DNA from: Lepturacanthus savala
Lineage: Eukaryota; Chordata; Actinopteri; Scombriformes; Trichiuridae
DNA: 64,000 bases
Direction: 5' to 3'
NCBI GenBank assembly: GCA_030544235.1
Contig: CM060477.1
Span: 21,101,934-21,165,933, forward strand
This document shows positions 11,832-20,583 of this stretch, one piece after another. Position 1 is the stretch's first letter. Every line of letters begins with the position of its first letter. The notes under the pieces were generated by a model. That model worked only from the letters and a program-made list of their open reading frames with translations, made no database searches and was not told the DNA's origin. The translations under genes were made by a program, and so were the position numbers.

Positions 11832-12428
11832 GAGCCCTTGCTGCCTGCTGCCCCGGGCCACCTCCCGTGCAGAGTTGTCACTTGTCGTGGAGCACTCGCT
11901 TCAAAAACCGCTCCGTCAACAACCGAGATTTAGCAGCTCCGCCCCGGGTCTCTCCTCTGTGAGGCCACGCGTCTCGTCAAGGACAGCTCTTTTGCTTTTC
12001 ACAAGTGCACGAGGCTCTGCCAAATTGCAGGGCCTGACAAAAATAGGTTTAACTCATGGGTGCTCCTCTCCACGGAAGTCTTTAGTAAAAGGCGAAAGAC
12101 TTGTACGTTATGAAGAGAAACCAGAGTAAGCACAGCCCACTCCTCAACAGCAGCCAAAGTCCCCCGTCTTCCCAGGAACCGTGTTCACGGTAAGCCTCCT
12201 TCGCCTTGCTGCATATCCGGTGCCAGTCCACGCCCATTTCCCCCTTTTCCCAGGTTCGATATGGACCTACTGCGATAGGGCGTTGTCATGTTTGTCTTCC
12301 AGTCAAAGGCAAAACTCACTTTGGGTCGTTACATGGTGTGCTTTTACACCAATCACCATAGCAGCTGTAACAAAGTCGTCTGACGCAGTTGTCGCTTTGT
12401 TTTTTCATATTCCACAAGGCAAAGAGAA

Positions 12429-12616
12429 GGGTGCACCGTTCCCAGCGGCACTGCAATACCGGGCCGATGCGTGGAGTGGACGGGGCAAGCCCCTTTCTCA
12501 GCTCCAGGTACTAAAAATCCGTTTAATATGGAGTCCCCTTATAGAGGACGTATCAGATATTAAACTGATAAGAACAGATACTACACTTGATCTTAGCCAA
12601 AAGGCCGAGAAGCGAT
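12429..12616 (-). ncRNA. RNU2: U2 snRNA gene
   Basis: Majority sequence; majority spacer upstream. Confidence 0.97.
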
Positions 12617-13213
12617 GAGCCCTTGCTGCCTGCTGCCCCGGGCCACCTCCCGTGCAGAGTTGTCACTTGTCGTGGAGCACTCGCTTCAAAAACCGCTCCG
12701 TCAACAACCGAGATTTAGCAGCTCCGCCCCGGGTCTCTCCTCTGTGAGGCCACGCGTCTCGTCAAGGACAGCTCTTTTGCTTTTCACAAGTGCACGAGGC
12801 TCTGCCAAATTGCAGGGCCTGACAAAAATAGGTTTAACTCATGGGTGCTCCTCTCCACGGAAGTCTTTAGTAAAAGGCGAAAGACTTGTACGTTATGAAG
12901 AGAAACCAGAGTAAGCACAGCCCACTCCTCAACAGCAGCCAAAGTCCCCCGTCTTCCCAGGAACCGTGTTCACGGTAAGCCTCCTTCGCCTTGCTGCATA
13001 TCCGGTGCCAGTCCACGCCCATTTCCCCCTTTTCCCAGGTTCGATATGGACCTACTGCGATAGGGCGTTGTCATGTTTGTCTTCCAGTCAAAGGCAAAAC
13101 TCACTTTGGGTCGTTACATGGTGTGCTTTTACACCAATCACCATAGCAGCTGTAACAAAGTCGTCTGACGCAGTTGTCGCTTTGTTTTTTCATATTCCAC
13201 AAGGCAAAGAGAA

Positions 13214-13401
13214 GGGTGCACCGTTCCCAGCGGCACTGCAATACCGGGCCGATGCGTGGAGTGGACGGGGCAAGCCCCTTTCTCAGCTCCAGGTACTAAA
13301 AATCCGTTTAATATGGAGTCCCCTTATAGAGGACGTATCAGATATTAAACTGATAAGAACAGATACTACACTTGATCTTAGCCAAAAGGCCGAGAAGCGA
13401 T
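13214..13401 (-). ncRNA. RNU2: U2 snRNA gene
   Basis: Majority sequence. Its upstream spacer leads to the gene split by retrotransposon copy 1. Confidence 0.97.
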
Positions 13402-13998
13402 GAGCCCTTGCTGCCTGCTGCCCCGGGCCACCTCCCGTGCAGAGTTGTCACTTGTCGTGGAGCACTCGCTTCAAAAACCGCTCCGTCAACAACCGAGATT
13501 TAGCAGCTCCGCCCCGGGTCTCTCCTCTGTGAGGCCACGCGTCTCGTCAAGGACAGCTCTTTTGCTTTTCACAAGTGCACGAGGCTCTGCCAAATTGCAG
13601 GGCCTGACAAAAATAGGTTTAACTCATGGGTGCTCCTCTCCACGGAAGTCTTTAGTAAAAGGCGAAAGACTTGTACGTTATGAAGAGAAACCAGAGTAAG
13701 CACAGCCCACTCCTCAACAGCAGCCAAAGTCCCCCGTCTTCCCAGGAACCGTGTTCACGGTAAGCCTCCTTCGCCTTGCTGCATATCCGGTGCCAGTCCA
13801 CGCCCATTTCCCCCTTTTCCCAGGTTCGATATGGACCTACTGCGATAGGGCGTTGTCATGTTTGTCTTCCAGTCAAAGGCAAAACTCACTTTGGGTCGTT
13901 ACATGGTGTGCTTTTACACCAATCACCATAGCAGCTGTAACAAAGTCGTCTGACGCAGTTGTCGCTTTGTTTTTTCATATTCCACAAGGCAAAGAGAA

Positions 13999-14149
13999 GG
14001 GTGCACCGTTCCCAGCGGCACTGCAATACCGGGCCGATGCGTGGAGTGGACGGGGCAAGCCCCTTTCTCAGCTCCAGGTACTAAAAATCCGTTTAATATG
14101 GAGTCCCCTTATAGAGGACGTATCAGATATTAAACTGATAAGAACAGAT
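13999..14149 (-). pseudogene. RNU2: U2 snRNA gene, 3' part split by retrotransposon copy 1
   Basis: U2 nt 38-188 (151 nt), with nt 38 ambiguous because the element's A-tail abuts it. The matching 5' part is at 19773-19798. Nucleotides 27-37 are missing. It has no adjacent promoter and lacks the branch-point recognition sequence, so it cannot make U2. Confidence 0.96.
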
Positions 14150-14504
14150 TTTTCTTTCGAAAAAGTTTATTGGCACATGTTTTCATACATTTACCACTTT
14201 GCTTTTTTCAAGACCAATTGCTTAAAATAACCATGTATTCTGTAAGAGTCTTATTTTAAAACAATAAGAGCATTTAAAAAGACATTACAGATAAAACAAT
14301 CGCAATTGGTAATAGGGTAAAAAAGATAAAAGGAAAAACAGTGTCCATTTAAAACCTTTAAAAGGGAGTGCATCTGTTAAAATGTTCTTTGTCCGGATCT
14401 CCTTGTGTTTGTGCAGGAGCGCAGCGAGTCCCCAACGAGAGTAACTCATCCCGCTCCCCCAAACATTCGGTCTCTCGAGGGCCTGCCGCTCTGCATCCTG
14501 TCGC
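14150..14504 (-). other. retrotransposon 3' UTR and A-tail, copy 1
   Basis: 355 bp from the ORF2 stop to the U2 junction, AT-rich toward the end with about nine TTTTA pentamers on the sense strand. The tail reads GAAAGAAAAA before the U2 sequence ATCTGTTC, so it is short and interrupted. Confidence 0.85.
14166..14171 (-). terminator. polyadenylation signal AATAAA, copy 1
   Basis: Sense AATAAA about 10 nt before the tail starts. It suggests a polyadenylated Pol II transcript, unlike a normal U2 RNA. Confidence 0.75.
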
Positions 14505-17500
14505 TCAGACGAGATCCTCACCCTGGAGCTCCTTCCCACCTGCCTCACCCGGAGAGCCAGGCCGCCGCTGCTGTGACCTTTTCCCGTGTGGCTCCGGCTC
14601 CTTCCTCCGAATGGGCACAGAGGCGATTCTTCGTTGTGGCTGTGTCCTAGGCTTGCCGCCTGCAGCTCTGGCCGCTTTGGCCGTTGCTGCAGCCATTCGG
14701 ATCACAGCCACGGGGGGGATCTGCATGTGCCTTCTTACCAGCAAGTTTCTGGAGGTCCATATGGCGTCTTTGATGGCGGCTAGGGTGAGCCACTCGTCTG
14801 CAAACTCTTTTTTCGATGTTGTTCCCGGGCTCACCCCATATAGCACTTTCTGTGCTGTGAGGACCTCCCTTGCTGGCAAGTACGGGAATTTTAAGGAGCC
14901 GGCCATTGCCCACTGGTCCTCAGCAGCGCTGCACTCCCAGAGCAGATGCCTCACCGACTCTGGCGCGCCACAACCAGGTCGGGGGCAGGTTGAAACCGTG
15001 GACATGCCCCGGGAGTGCATGACGGACCTGACTGGGAGGATCTCGTGAGCGACCATCCACGACAGGTCTCGGAGTCTGTTCGGGAGAGCAGGATGGTTCA
15101 CGTTGCGCCAAACTGTTGTGGGCTCGCCGACTGCGAGCCCGCGCACTGGACTCACTGGTTCCCGCTCCTGCACAACAGCAATCAGAGAGCGGTGGTTAGT
15201 TAAAACATGCAACTCCTCTTTTTCCAAGTTAAAACGTTTTAAAAAATCTTGAATAAAAGCATATGGTGGTGGTAGTCTAAAAGACACTGGTGTTCTCAGG
15301 TCACTGGATAAAATGTGTAACCGGCGCAGGTAGGACCCCATCCAGAAGCGTGTCATTGCTGTGGTTTTGTGGTCTTTGGATGGGGCTGTGGCGTACTTAA
15401 AATGGAGTGCAGTGTATCGAGTGGCTAAAAACATGTGGAGGTCTGGGACGCCTTTTCCTCCTTTTTCCTTTGGGAGCTTCATGACGTCCCGCCTCAGTCT
15501 CTCCCACTTGGACCCCCACAGGAAATAGAAAATGGCCTTCTCCACTTCTAAAAGCACTCTCCTAGGAGGAATAAAAACAGAACCAATCAGTAAAAACAAG
15601 GGTAAAATCATCGCCTTAATGATTAAAACCTTGCCTTCAAAGGTTAGTCCTCTAAGTCCCCAGTATCCCAGTCGCTGCCTAGCTTTCCCTACCACTTCAG
15701 CCCAATTTGTTTTCCCTCCCCCATCCCTATCAAATTGTATGCCCAGTATTTTTTGGTACGTCTGAGTCATAGTCAGGGGGAGTCCAGTCGTCTCTGTCTT
15801 TGTCCATGGTCCATAAAATTGGGCTTGGGTCTTGCTCCGGTTGAGTTTCGACCCAGAGGCCTGTCCAAACCAGTCTGTTAAGTCCAGTGTCCTGTCAATG
15901 GATAAAAGGTCAGTGCATAAAATGTTCACGTCGTCCATATATAAAATGCACTTTGAAACCAAACCCCCGCTCCCAGGAATTTGGACCCCCTTGATCCATT
16001 TATCCCTTCTCAAGAGCTGTGCCAATGGTTCGATACATAGAACGTAGAGGAGGGCAGATAACGGACAACCCTGACGGACACCGCCGTTAATATCGACGGC
16101 TTTTGTCAGATGCCCGTTAACAACGAATTTACTGCTTATATCCCGGTATAGCAGCCCCACCCACGCTCTAAACCGTTCAGGCAGACCCACTTTTTGCAGT
16201 ACCTGGAAGAGGTACTGATGCGAGATCCGATCAAAGGCCTTTTCAAAGTCTAAATTTAGGACTACTAGTCGGATGTTTCTGTCTCTCGCATAACAGATGG
16301 TGTCTCTGATCAGTACGAGGCTGTCGGTGATCTTCCTCCCCGGAATGGCACAGGCTTGATCCGGGTGGATCAGTTCATCTAAAAACAAGGACATCCTTGT
16401 GGCTAAAAGTTTGCTAAAAAGTTTGCAGTCTACATTTAAAAGGGTGATAGGTCTCCAGTTTTTCAAGTCAGTCTTGTCCTTACTTTTATATAGGAGAGTC
16501 ACTATCCCTACTCTAAAACTGTCGGGGAGTCGATCTAGTCGGTCAAAGTCCATAAAAACAGCAAGTAGGTCAGGTGCTAAAATGTCCCAGAATGTCAAAT
16601 AAAATTCCAAGGGAAGTCCGTCCTGTCCTGGGGACTTCCCTTTCTTAAAAACAGTCAGGCATCTGGTCATTTCGTTGATGTTAAAATCTTTTTCTAAAAG
16701 CACGCTGTCGCTTACCGTGTTATTAAAAGACTCTAAAACTTTCATCAAGGTTTGATTTTTTATGGGTCTTTCTTTATAGAGATCATTAAAATACTCTTCT
16801 ACTGTCTGTTTCATTTCTTCTGTTGTTTCTGTTGAATCCCCATTGTCTTTCTTTAGTTTTATTATGCTCCCCCCTTTATTCATAATTTTTTTGAAAAAGT
16901 AGCGAGTACATTTTTCCCCTTCCTCCATTTCCCGTTCTCTACTCCTTAAAATCACACCCCTGCTTTTTATTTCTGCTAAAACCGACATTTGTAATTTTAT
17001 TTCTTTAATCTCATCATTAAAATCCATTCCCCGTTGGTTTAAAATAAAATAGCGCTGTAAACGCTTCTGCAGCCCCAACATGTGTCTGGTCTCCCTACCT
17101 TTTTTCTTTCTACCTGCCTGTCTAAAGAAAGTCTGCGTCTTCACCTTCACCATTTCCCACCAATGTGCACGTGTATTGTAAAGGTCTTGAAGGGTCTGCC
17201 ATTCTTTATACTGCTCCCTGTACTGACTAACTAACTCCCTATCCTCTAAAAGGGAGCAGTTGAGTTTCCACAGACCACTTCCTGCTGTCACATCCGAAGG
17301 GAGTGAGAGGGTGCACGAGAGCATCTGGTGATCAGAGAAGAAGACAGGGGTTAATCTAGCATCGGTCGGTGGACAGTCCCTTGTAAAAACAAAATCTATG
17401 CGAGAGGCTCTGGTGCCATCACCACTGAACCAGGTGAAGCCCTCCTCTCCGGGATGCATGGTCTTAAAACAGTCTTGAAGCTTAAAATCCTTGCATATAT

Positions 17501-18035
17501 CCCGTAATAAAACCGATGTTTTGTCAATTTTAAAATCCTCCCCTGCCCCTCTCCTATCCTGCCTGTTAAAAACGCAGTTAAAATCCCCCCCTACAACTAA
17601 AGGTGCCCTACCTAACATGTGGGGCTGCAGGTCTTCTAAAAGGTCGTACCTGTCATTTTTTTCATTAAAACCATAAACATTTAAGAGGTTAAAATCCTGT
17701 CCCATAAAAGTCAAACGTGCCACCAAAGCCCTACCGTCTCTCACCACAGTGCTCCCCTTCACCAGCACGTGTGGATTATTTATTAAAATCGCCACCCCAT
17801 CACATTTATTTTGATTTGATCCACTCCATATTGATTGTTTTCCCCACATATCCTCCCATTGACTGTAGTGCTTTAAAAACGGTAGGCTACATTCTTGTAT
17901 TAAAAACACATCTGATTTAAAGGAACGAAGGGCATCTAAAACACTCTGAGCTCTAACTCTCGACTTCACACTTCTCACATTGACGGTTGAGAAGGTGAGT
18001 GCCATGAGTATGTTTAAAACCAACAGGTAGACCAT
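14505..18035 (-). CDS. retrotransposon ORF2: APE endonuclease and reverse transcriptase, copy 1
   Basis: Enzyme for target-primed reverse transcription, 1,176 aa. APE-type endonuclease at residues ~12-245: N19, QEC with E48, VYG with Y121, GGDFN (149-153), RID with D214, and SDH (234-236). Reverse transcriptase at ~460-770: GKSPGQDGLP (466-475), LDFEKAFD (595-602), GGVRQGCPLS (651-660), catalytic YMDD (699-702), SGSKLN (727-732). A C-terminal CX4CX7HX4C motif is at C1017, C1022, H1030, C1035. The endonuclease presumably sets the U2 site specificity. ATG at 18035 or M11 (18005) could be the start; the first 10 residues are hydrophobic and precede the endonuclease fold. No frameshift or stop. 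Confidence 0.95.
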   Translation of the reverse strand: MVYLLVLNILMALTFSTVNVRSVKSRVRAQSVLDALRSFKSDVFLIQECSLPFLKHYSQWEDMWGKQSIWSGSNQNKCDGVAILINNPHVLVKGSTVVRDGRALVARLTFMGQDFNLLNVYGFNEKNDRYDLLEDLQPHMLGRAPLVVGGDFNCVFNRQDRRGAGEDFKIDKTSVLLRDICKDFKLQDCFKTMHPGEEGFTWFSGDGTRASRIDFVFTRDCPPTDARLTPVFFSDHQMLSCTLSLPSDVTAGSGLWKLNCSLLEDRELVSQYREQYKEWQTLQDLYNTRAHWWEMVKVKTQTFFRQAGRKKKGRETRHMLGLQKRLQRYFILNQRGMDFNDEIKEIKLQMSVLAEIKSRGVILRSREREMEEGEKCTRYFFKKIMNKGGSIIKLKKDNGDSTETTEEMKQTVEEYFNDLYKERPIKNQTLMKVLESFNNTVSDSVLLEKDFNINEMTRCLTVFKKGKSPGQDGLPLEFYLTFWDILAPDLLAVFMDFDRLDRLPDSFRVGIVTLLYKSKDKTDLKNWRPITLLNVDCKLFSKLLATRMSLFLDELIHPDQACAIPGRKITDSLVLIRDTICYARDRNIRLVVLNLDFEKAFDRISHQYLFQVLQKVGLPERFRAWVGLLYRDISSKFVVNGHLTKAVDINGGVRQGCPLSALLYVLCIEPLAQLLRRDKWIKGVQIPGSGGLVSKCILYMDDVNILCTDLLSIDRTLDLTDWFGQASGSKLNRSKTQAQFYGPWTKTETTGLPLTMTQTYQKILGIQFDRDGGGKTNWAEVVGKARQRLGYWGLRGLTFEGKVLIIKAMILPLFLLIGSVFIPPRRVLLEVEKAIFYFLWGSKWERLRRDVMKLPKEKGGKGVPDLHMFLATRYTALHFKYATAPSKDHKTTAMTRFWMGSYLRRLHILSSDLRTPVSFRLPPPYAFIQDFLKRFNLEKEELHVLTNHRSLIAVVQEREPVSPVRGLAVGEPTTVWRNVNHPALPNRLRDLSWMVAHEILPVRSVMHSRGMSTVSTCPRPGCGAPESVRHLLWECSAAEDQWAMAGSLKFPYLPAREVLTAQKVLYGVSPGTTSKKEFADEWLTLAAIKDAIWTSRNLLVRRHMQIPPVAVIRMAAATAKAARAAGGKPRTQPQRRIASVPIRRKEPEPHGKRSQQRRPGSPGEAGGKELQGEDLV

Positions 18036-18058
18036 GTAAAACCATTTTTTAAAAAGGC

Positions 18059-19387
18059 CTATGAACTCTCACGGTTGATCTCATGTGAATGAAGCTCTTC
18101 CTTTACTCCAAGGGGGGGGGAGTTACAGGGTTGAGCTTCATTCCCCCGTCGGGCTCTGGCAGGTGGCCTTTCCTGCATCCTTTTGTTGAAAGTGTTTGAG
18201 ATTTTCGGGGTTGATTGGAGAGCAATCTGAAGAAATGAGACCTCATTGGGTGAACTGGAGGGGAAGACTCTGGGCTCATCCACAGATGAACTGTCTGATT
18301 GAGACCCAGCTCTACCCCTCTTCTCTAATACTAGAGATTCCGAAGACAGTTCTGATGCTGGCCTCTTAGTCGACTGGCCATTGGGGAGAGGGGAACTGTT
18401 GTCAGAGTCCATTGGCTGCTCTCCCTCCCCGACAGTAACCAGACTGCCGGTGGAGCAAGACTCGGCCATGGACCCATCTCCCCCCTCCTCTGCCAGCACA
18501 GCCACCTCCTCGCCTTCCTGTGGGGAGTCAGCACCCTCATGAGAGGATGCCATACTCCCCGGAGGGGGGGAATTGGGCTCCCCCTCTCGTGTCACCGCTG
18601 GTACTTTTGGCTGTTCTTTTTCTTTTTGCTCTTCAGGTACATTTTCTTTTTGTTCTCTGGCTGCCCTTGACTTGACCATGTTGGCAAAGGATCTGGGGCA
18701 ATCTCTGAAGAGATGTGTTGTTTCTCCACAAAGATTACACTTCCTGCCATTGGGACACTGCTCAAAAGTGTGCCCAACTTCTCTACACTTCCCACATATG
18801 ATTTTCTGGCACGCTTCGGCCAAATGCCCATGCTCCCCACACTTGTGGCAGAGCTTGGGCTGGCCCTGGTAATGTATGTAGCCTCTGTTCTGTCCCAGGA
18901 CTATCATCGAGGGCAGGTGTTTCAGGCCTTGGAAGCCCTGGGGGTCCTGCCATTGGACAATGGGGACCCTCCAGCTGCAATTCCAAATGCCGTCCACATC
19001 CCTTACCTTGGTAGCCTGTCCTTTGACTGTGCAGAATCTTCCCAACCATACTTCAATATCTGCTGCACTGACTGTTTCATTGAACATTCTGACAATGACT
19101 ACCTTGGCAGCATTGTCAGTAAGTTTCTCCACGTCAAATGCAGAGAATTGGGATTTTACATTTTCATATCGTGTCCAGAAATTCCTTAACCCTTGGGCAT
19201 TTGCGAAACTTACATCAAAGCCCTTGTTAAAGGGAAGTGAAAGAATACAATTCAAATCGTCAGCCTTAAATCCAAGAACCTTTTGTACCAAATTTCGAGA
19301 GAAGTCTAACCGTGAAATCAATGTTTTTTCTTTTAAAAGAAAGCGGACACTATGGTGTCTCCTCATGCCAGCACTTGTGGCTGACAT
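18059..19387 (-). CDS. retrotransposon ORF1 protein (CCHC zinc-knuckle RNA-binding), copy 1
   Basis: Predicted nucleic-acid-binding partner of the element's RNA. I start at the ATG at 19387 (product begins MSATSAGMRRHH, 442 aa, A at -3); the frame reaches up to a GTG at 19405, and a TAG lies just before that. Three CX2CX4HX4C knuckles follow one another at about residues 180-193 (C-HK-C), 198-211 (C-GK-C) and 217-230 (C-NL-C). The N-terminal ~170 residues resemble the RRM-like region common in Tx1-clade ORF1 proteins, though this is only an impression. The C-terminal third is rich in E, S, P and probably disordered. The stop is 23 nt before ORF2. Confidence 0.9.
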   Translation of the reverse strand: MSATSAGMRRHHSVRFLLKEKTLISRLDFSRNLVQKVLGFKADDLNCILSLPFNKGFDVSFANAQGLRNFWTRYENVKSQFSAFDVEKLTDNAAKVVIVRMFNETVSAADIEVWLGRFCTVKGQATKVRDVDGIWNCSWRVPIVQWQDPQGFQGLKHLPSMIVLGQNRGYIHYQGQPKLCHKCGEHGHLAEACQKIICGKCREVGHTFEQCPNGRKCNLCGETTHLFRDCPRSFANMVKSRAAREQKENVPEEQKEKEQPKVPAVTREGEPNSPPPGSMASSHEGADSPQEGEEVAVLAEEGGDGSMAESCSTGSLVTVGEGEQPMDSDNSSPLPNGQSTKRPASELSSESLVLEKRGRAGSQSDSSSVDEPRVFPSSSPNEVSFLQIALQSTPKISNTFNKRMQERPPARARRGNEAQPCNSPPLGVKEELHSHEINRESS

Positions 19388-19469
19388 GATGGAGACAGTG
19401 TCCACCTAGACTCTCTTTGGTTGTGAAGAGAGAGAAACAAGTTAAGCTAAAGGACAAAATAAAAGGGGG

Positions 19470-19500
19470 TAGCCTACTGGCCACCAGGGCCAGTAGGCTA
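19470..19500 (-). repeat. perfect 13-bp hairpin near ORF1, copy 1
   Basis: TAGCCTACTGGCC and GGCCAGTAGGCTA around a 5-nt loop, about 83 nt upstream of the ORF1 ATG. A strong stem in the leader could slow scanning ribosomes. Confidence 0.85.
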
Positions 19501-19627
19501 ACAGTTTACTAAAAGAAACAAACGGTATTTACAAGTAAAAACAAATAAATACTTAAAACTGTAAAAAAATAGCCTAGAATAGACGATGCTATACCAAGCT
19601 AAAAACACTAAACTACACTAAAACTAC

Positions 19628-19675
19628 CAGTGATCAGTTGTGCCCCATACACCGCACGACCCCAACTGATCACTG
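19628..19675 (-). repeat. perfect 13-bp hairpin in 5' UTR, copy 1
   Basis: CAGTGATCAGTTG and CAACTGATCACTG around a 22-nt loop. The stem is perfect and shared by both copies. It may be an RNA structure of the element's transcript. Confidence 0.8.
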
Positions 19676-19772
19676 TACAAAGGCACCTACACCTAATCTC
19701 CTCCAAAACCCAGTAGAGACCAATGCTACAGAAACAAGCACCGACTCTCCCAGTAGCTGGAGGCGATCGCTG

Positions 19773-19798
19773 TCTTAGCCAAAAGGCCGAGAAGCGAT
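19773..19798 (-). pseudogene. RNU2: U2 snRNA gene, 5' stub split by retrotransposon copy 1
   Basis: U2 nt 1-26, followed directly by the element's 5' end. The U2 promoter region upstream (from 19799) is intact, so transcription could run from U2 +1 into the element. Upstream spacer has tag F and GGATCG, like the spacers at 59-655 and 1628-2224. Confidence 0.96.
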
Positions 19799-20395
19799 GA
19801 GCCCTTGCTGCCTGCTGCCCCGGGCCACCTCCCGTGCAGAGTTGTCACTTGTCGTGGAGCACTCGCTTCAAAAACCGCTCCGTCAACAACCGAGATTTAG
19901 CAGCTCCGCCCCGGGTCTCTCCTCTGTGAGGCCACGCGTCTCGTCAAGGACAGCTCTTTTGCTTTTCACAAGTGCACGAGGCTCTGCCAAATTGCAGGGC
20001 CTGACAAAAATAGGTTTAACTCATGGGTGCTCCTCTCCACGGAAGTCTTTAGTAAAAGGCGAAAGACTTGTACGTTATGAAGAGAAACCAGAGTAAGCAC
20101 AGCCCACTCCTCAACAGCAGCCAAAGTCCCCCGTCTTCCCAGGAACCGTGTTCACGGTAAGCCTCCTTCGCCTTGCTGCATATCCGGTGCCAGTCCACGC
20201 CCATTTCCCCCTTTTCCCAGGTTCGATATGGACCTACTGCGATAGGGCGTTGTCATCTTTGTCTTCCAGTCAAAGGCAAAACTCACTTTGGATCGTTACA
20301 TGGTGTGCTTTTACACCAATCACCATAGCAGCTGTAACAAAGTCGTCTGACGCAGTTGTCGCTTTGTTTTTTCATATTCCACAAGGCAAAGAGAA

Positions 20396-20583
20396 GGGTG
20401 CACCGTTCCCAGCGGCACTGCAATACCGGGCCGATGCGTGGAGTGGACGGGGCAAGCCCCTTTCTCAGCTCCAGGTACTAAAAATCTGTTTAATATGGAG
20501 TCCCCTTATAGAGGACGTATCAGATATTAAACTGATAAGAACAGATACTACACTTGATCTTAGCCAAAAGGCCGAGAAGCGAT
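20396..20583 (-). ncRNA. RNU2: U2 snRNA gene
   Basis: Carries G97A. Upstream spacer has tags F and G. Confidence 0.97.

Larger units (their letters stand above)
1..14149 (-). repeat. U2 snRNA tandem array, left block (785-bp units)
   Basis: Head-to-tail repeat of a 188-bp U2 gene and a 597-bp spacer, all genes on the minus strand. Seventeen whole genes lie between a gene cut by the window edge and a gene cut by retrotransposon copy 1. Two spacers here (844-1439 and 2413-3008) lack one C in a CCCCGGG run, giving 784-bp units. Spacer tags used in other entries: A = AAAACAGG with CTCTTCTCC; B = GCTCAGTC; C = CTCCGCGG; D = GTGCTGCTC; E = CCACGTAAG; F = CATCTTT (others CATGTTT); G = the 784-bp form; H = CCCCTTTTT. 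Unit-to-unit identity is very high, as expected under concerted evolution. Confidence 0.98.
14150..19772 (-). mobile_element. Keno-like U2-specific non-LTR retrotransposon, copy 1
   Basis: A full-length 5,623-bp element inserted in a U2 gene in the same orientation as U2. Order on the minus strand: 5' UTR, ORF1 (zinc knuckles), ORF2 (APE endonuclease and reverse transcriptase), 3' UTR with AATAAA, short A-tail. There are no LTRs and no target-site duplication; instead U2 nt 27-37 are lost. The two-ORF layout with CCHC ORF1 and APE-type ORF2 is that of the Tx1/L1 clade, and the Keno family of that clade is known to target U2 genes in fish. Family assignment is from architecture and target, not from a database match. 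Confidence 0.93.
19388..19772 (-). other. retrotransposon 5' UTR, copy 1
   Basis: 385 bp between the U2 stub and ORF1. It holds two perfect hairpins (see separate entries) and T-rich stretches on the sense strand. I find no TATA box or other obvious promoter, which fits use of the U2 promoter upstream. It starts with CAGCGATCGCC at the U2 junction. Confidence 0.8.

Noticed and set aside
1..14149. CRISPR or bacterial repeat array
   Set aside because: Units are 785 bp, contain a full U2 snRNA gene, and show no unique spacers.
14285..14548. 87-codon minus-strand frame across the ORF2 end and 3' UTR
   Set aside because: It overlaps the ORF2 C terminus in another frame, has no recognisable motif and sits mostly in the 3' UTR.
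14368..15048. 226-codon plus-strand frame in copy 1 (repeated at 52168-52848)
   Set aside because: Antisense to the C-terminal part of ORF2, which has clear domain evidence.
19388..19405. ORF1 start at GTG (19405)
   Set aside because: A eukaryotic element should start at ATG; the ATG at 19387 has A at -3 and lies 18 nt downstream.
18713..19409. Plus-strand frames of 149-158 codons opposite ORF1
   Set aside because: Antisense shadows of the zinc-knuckle ORF1.
19763..19772. Similarity of the element's first bases (GATCGCC) to the U2 start (ATCGCTT)
   Set aside because: Too short to separate from chance, and not at the junction itself.
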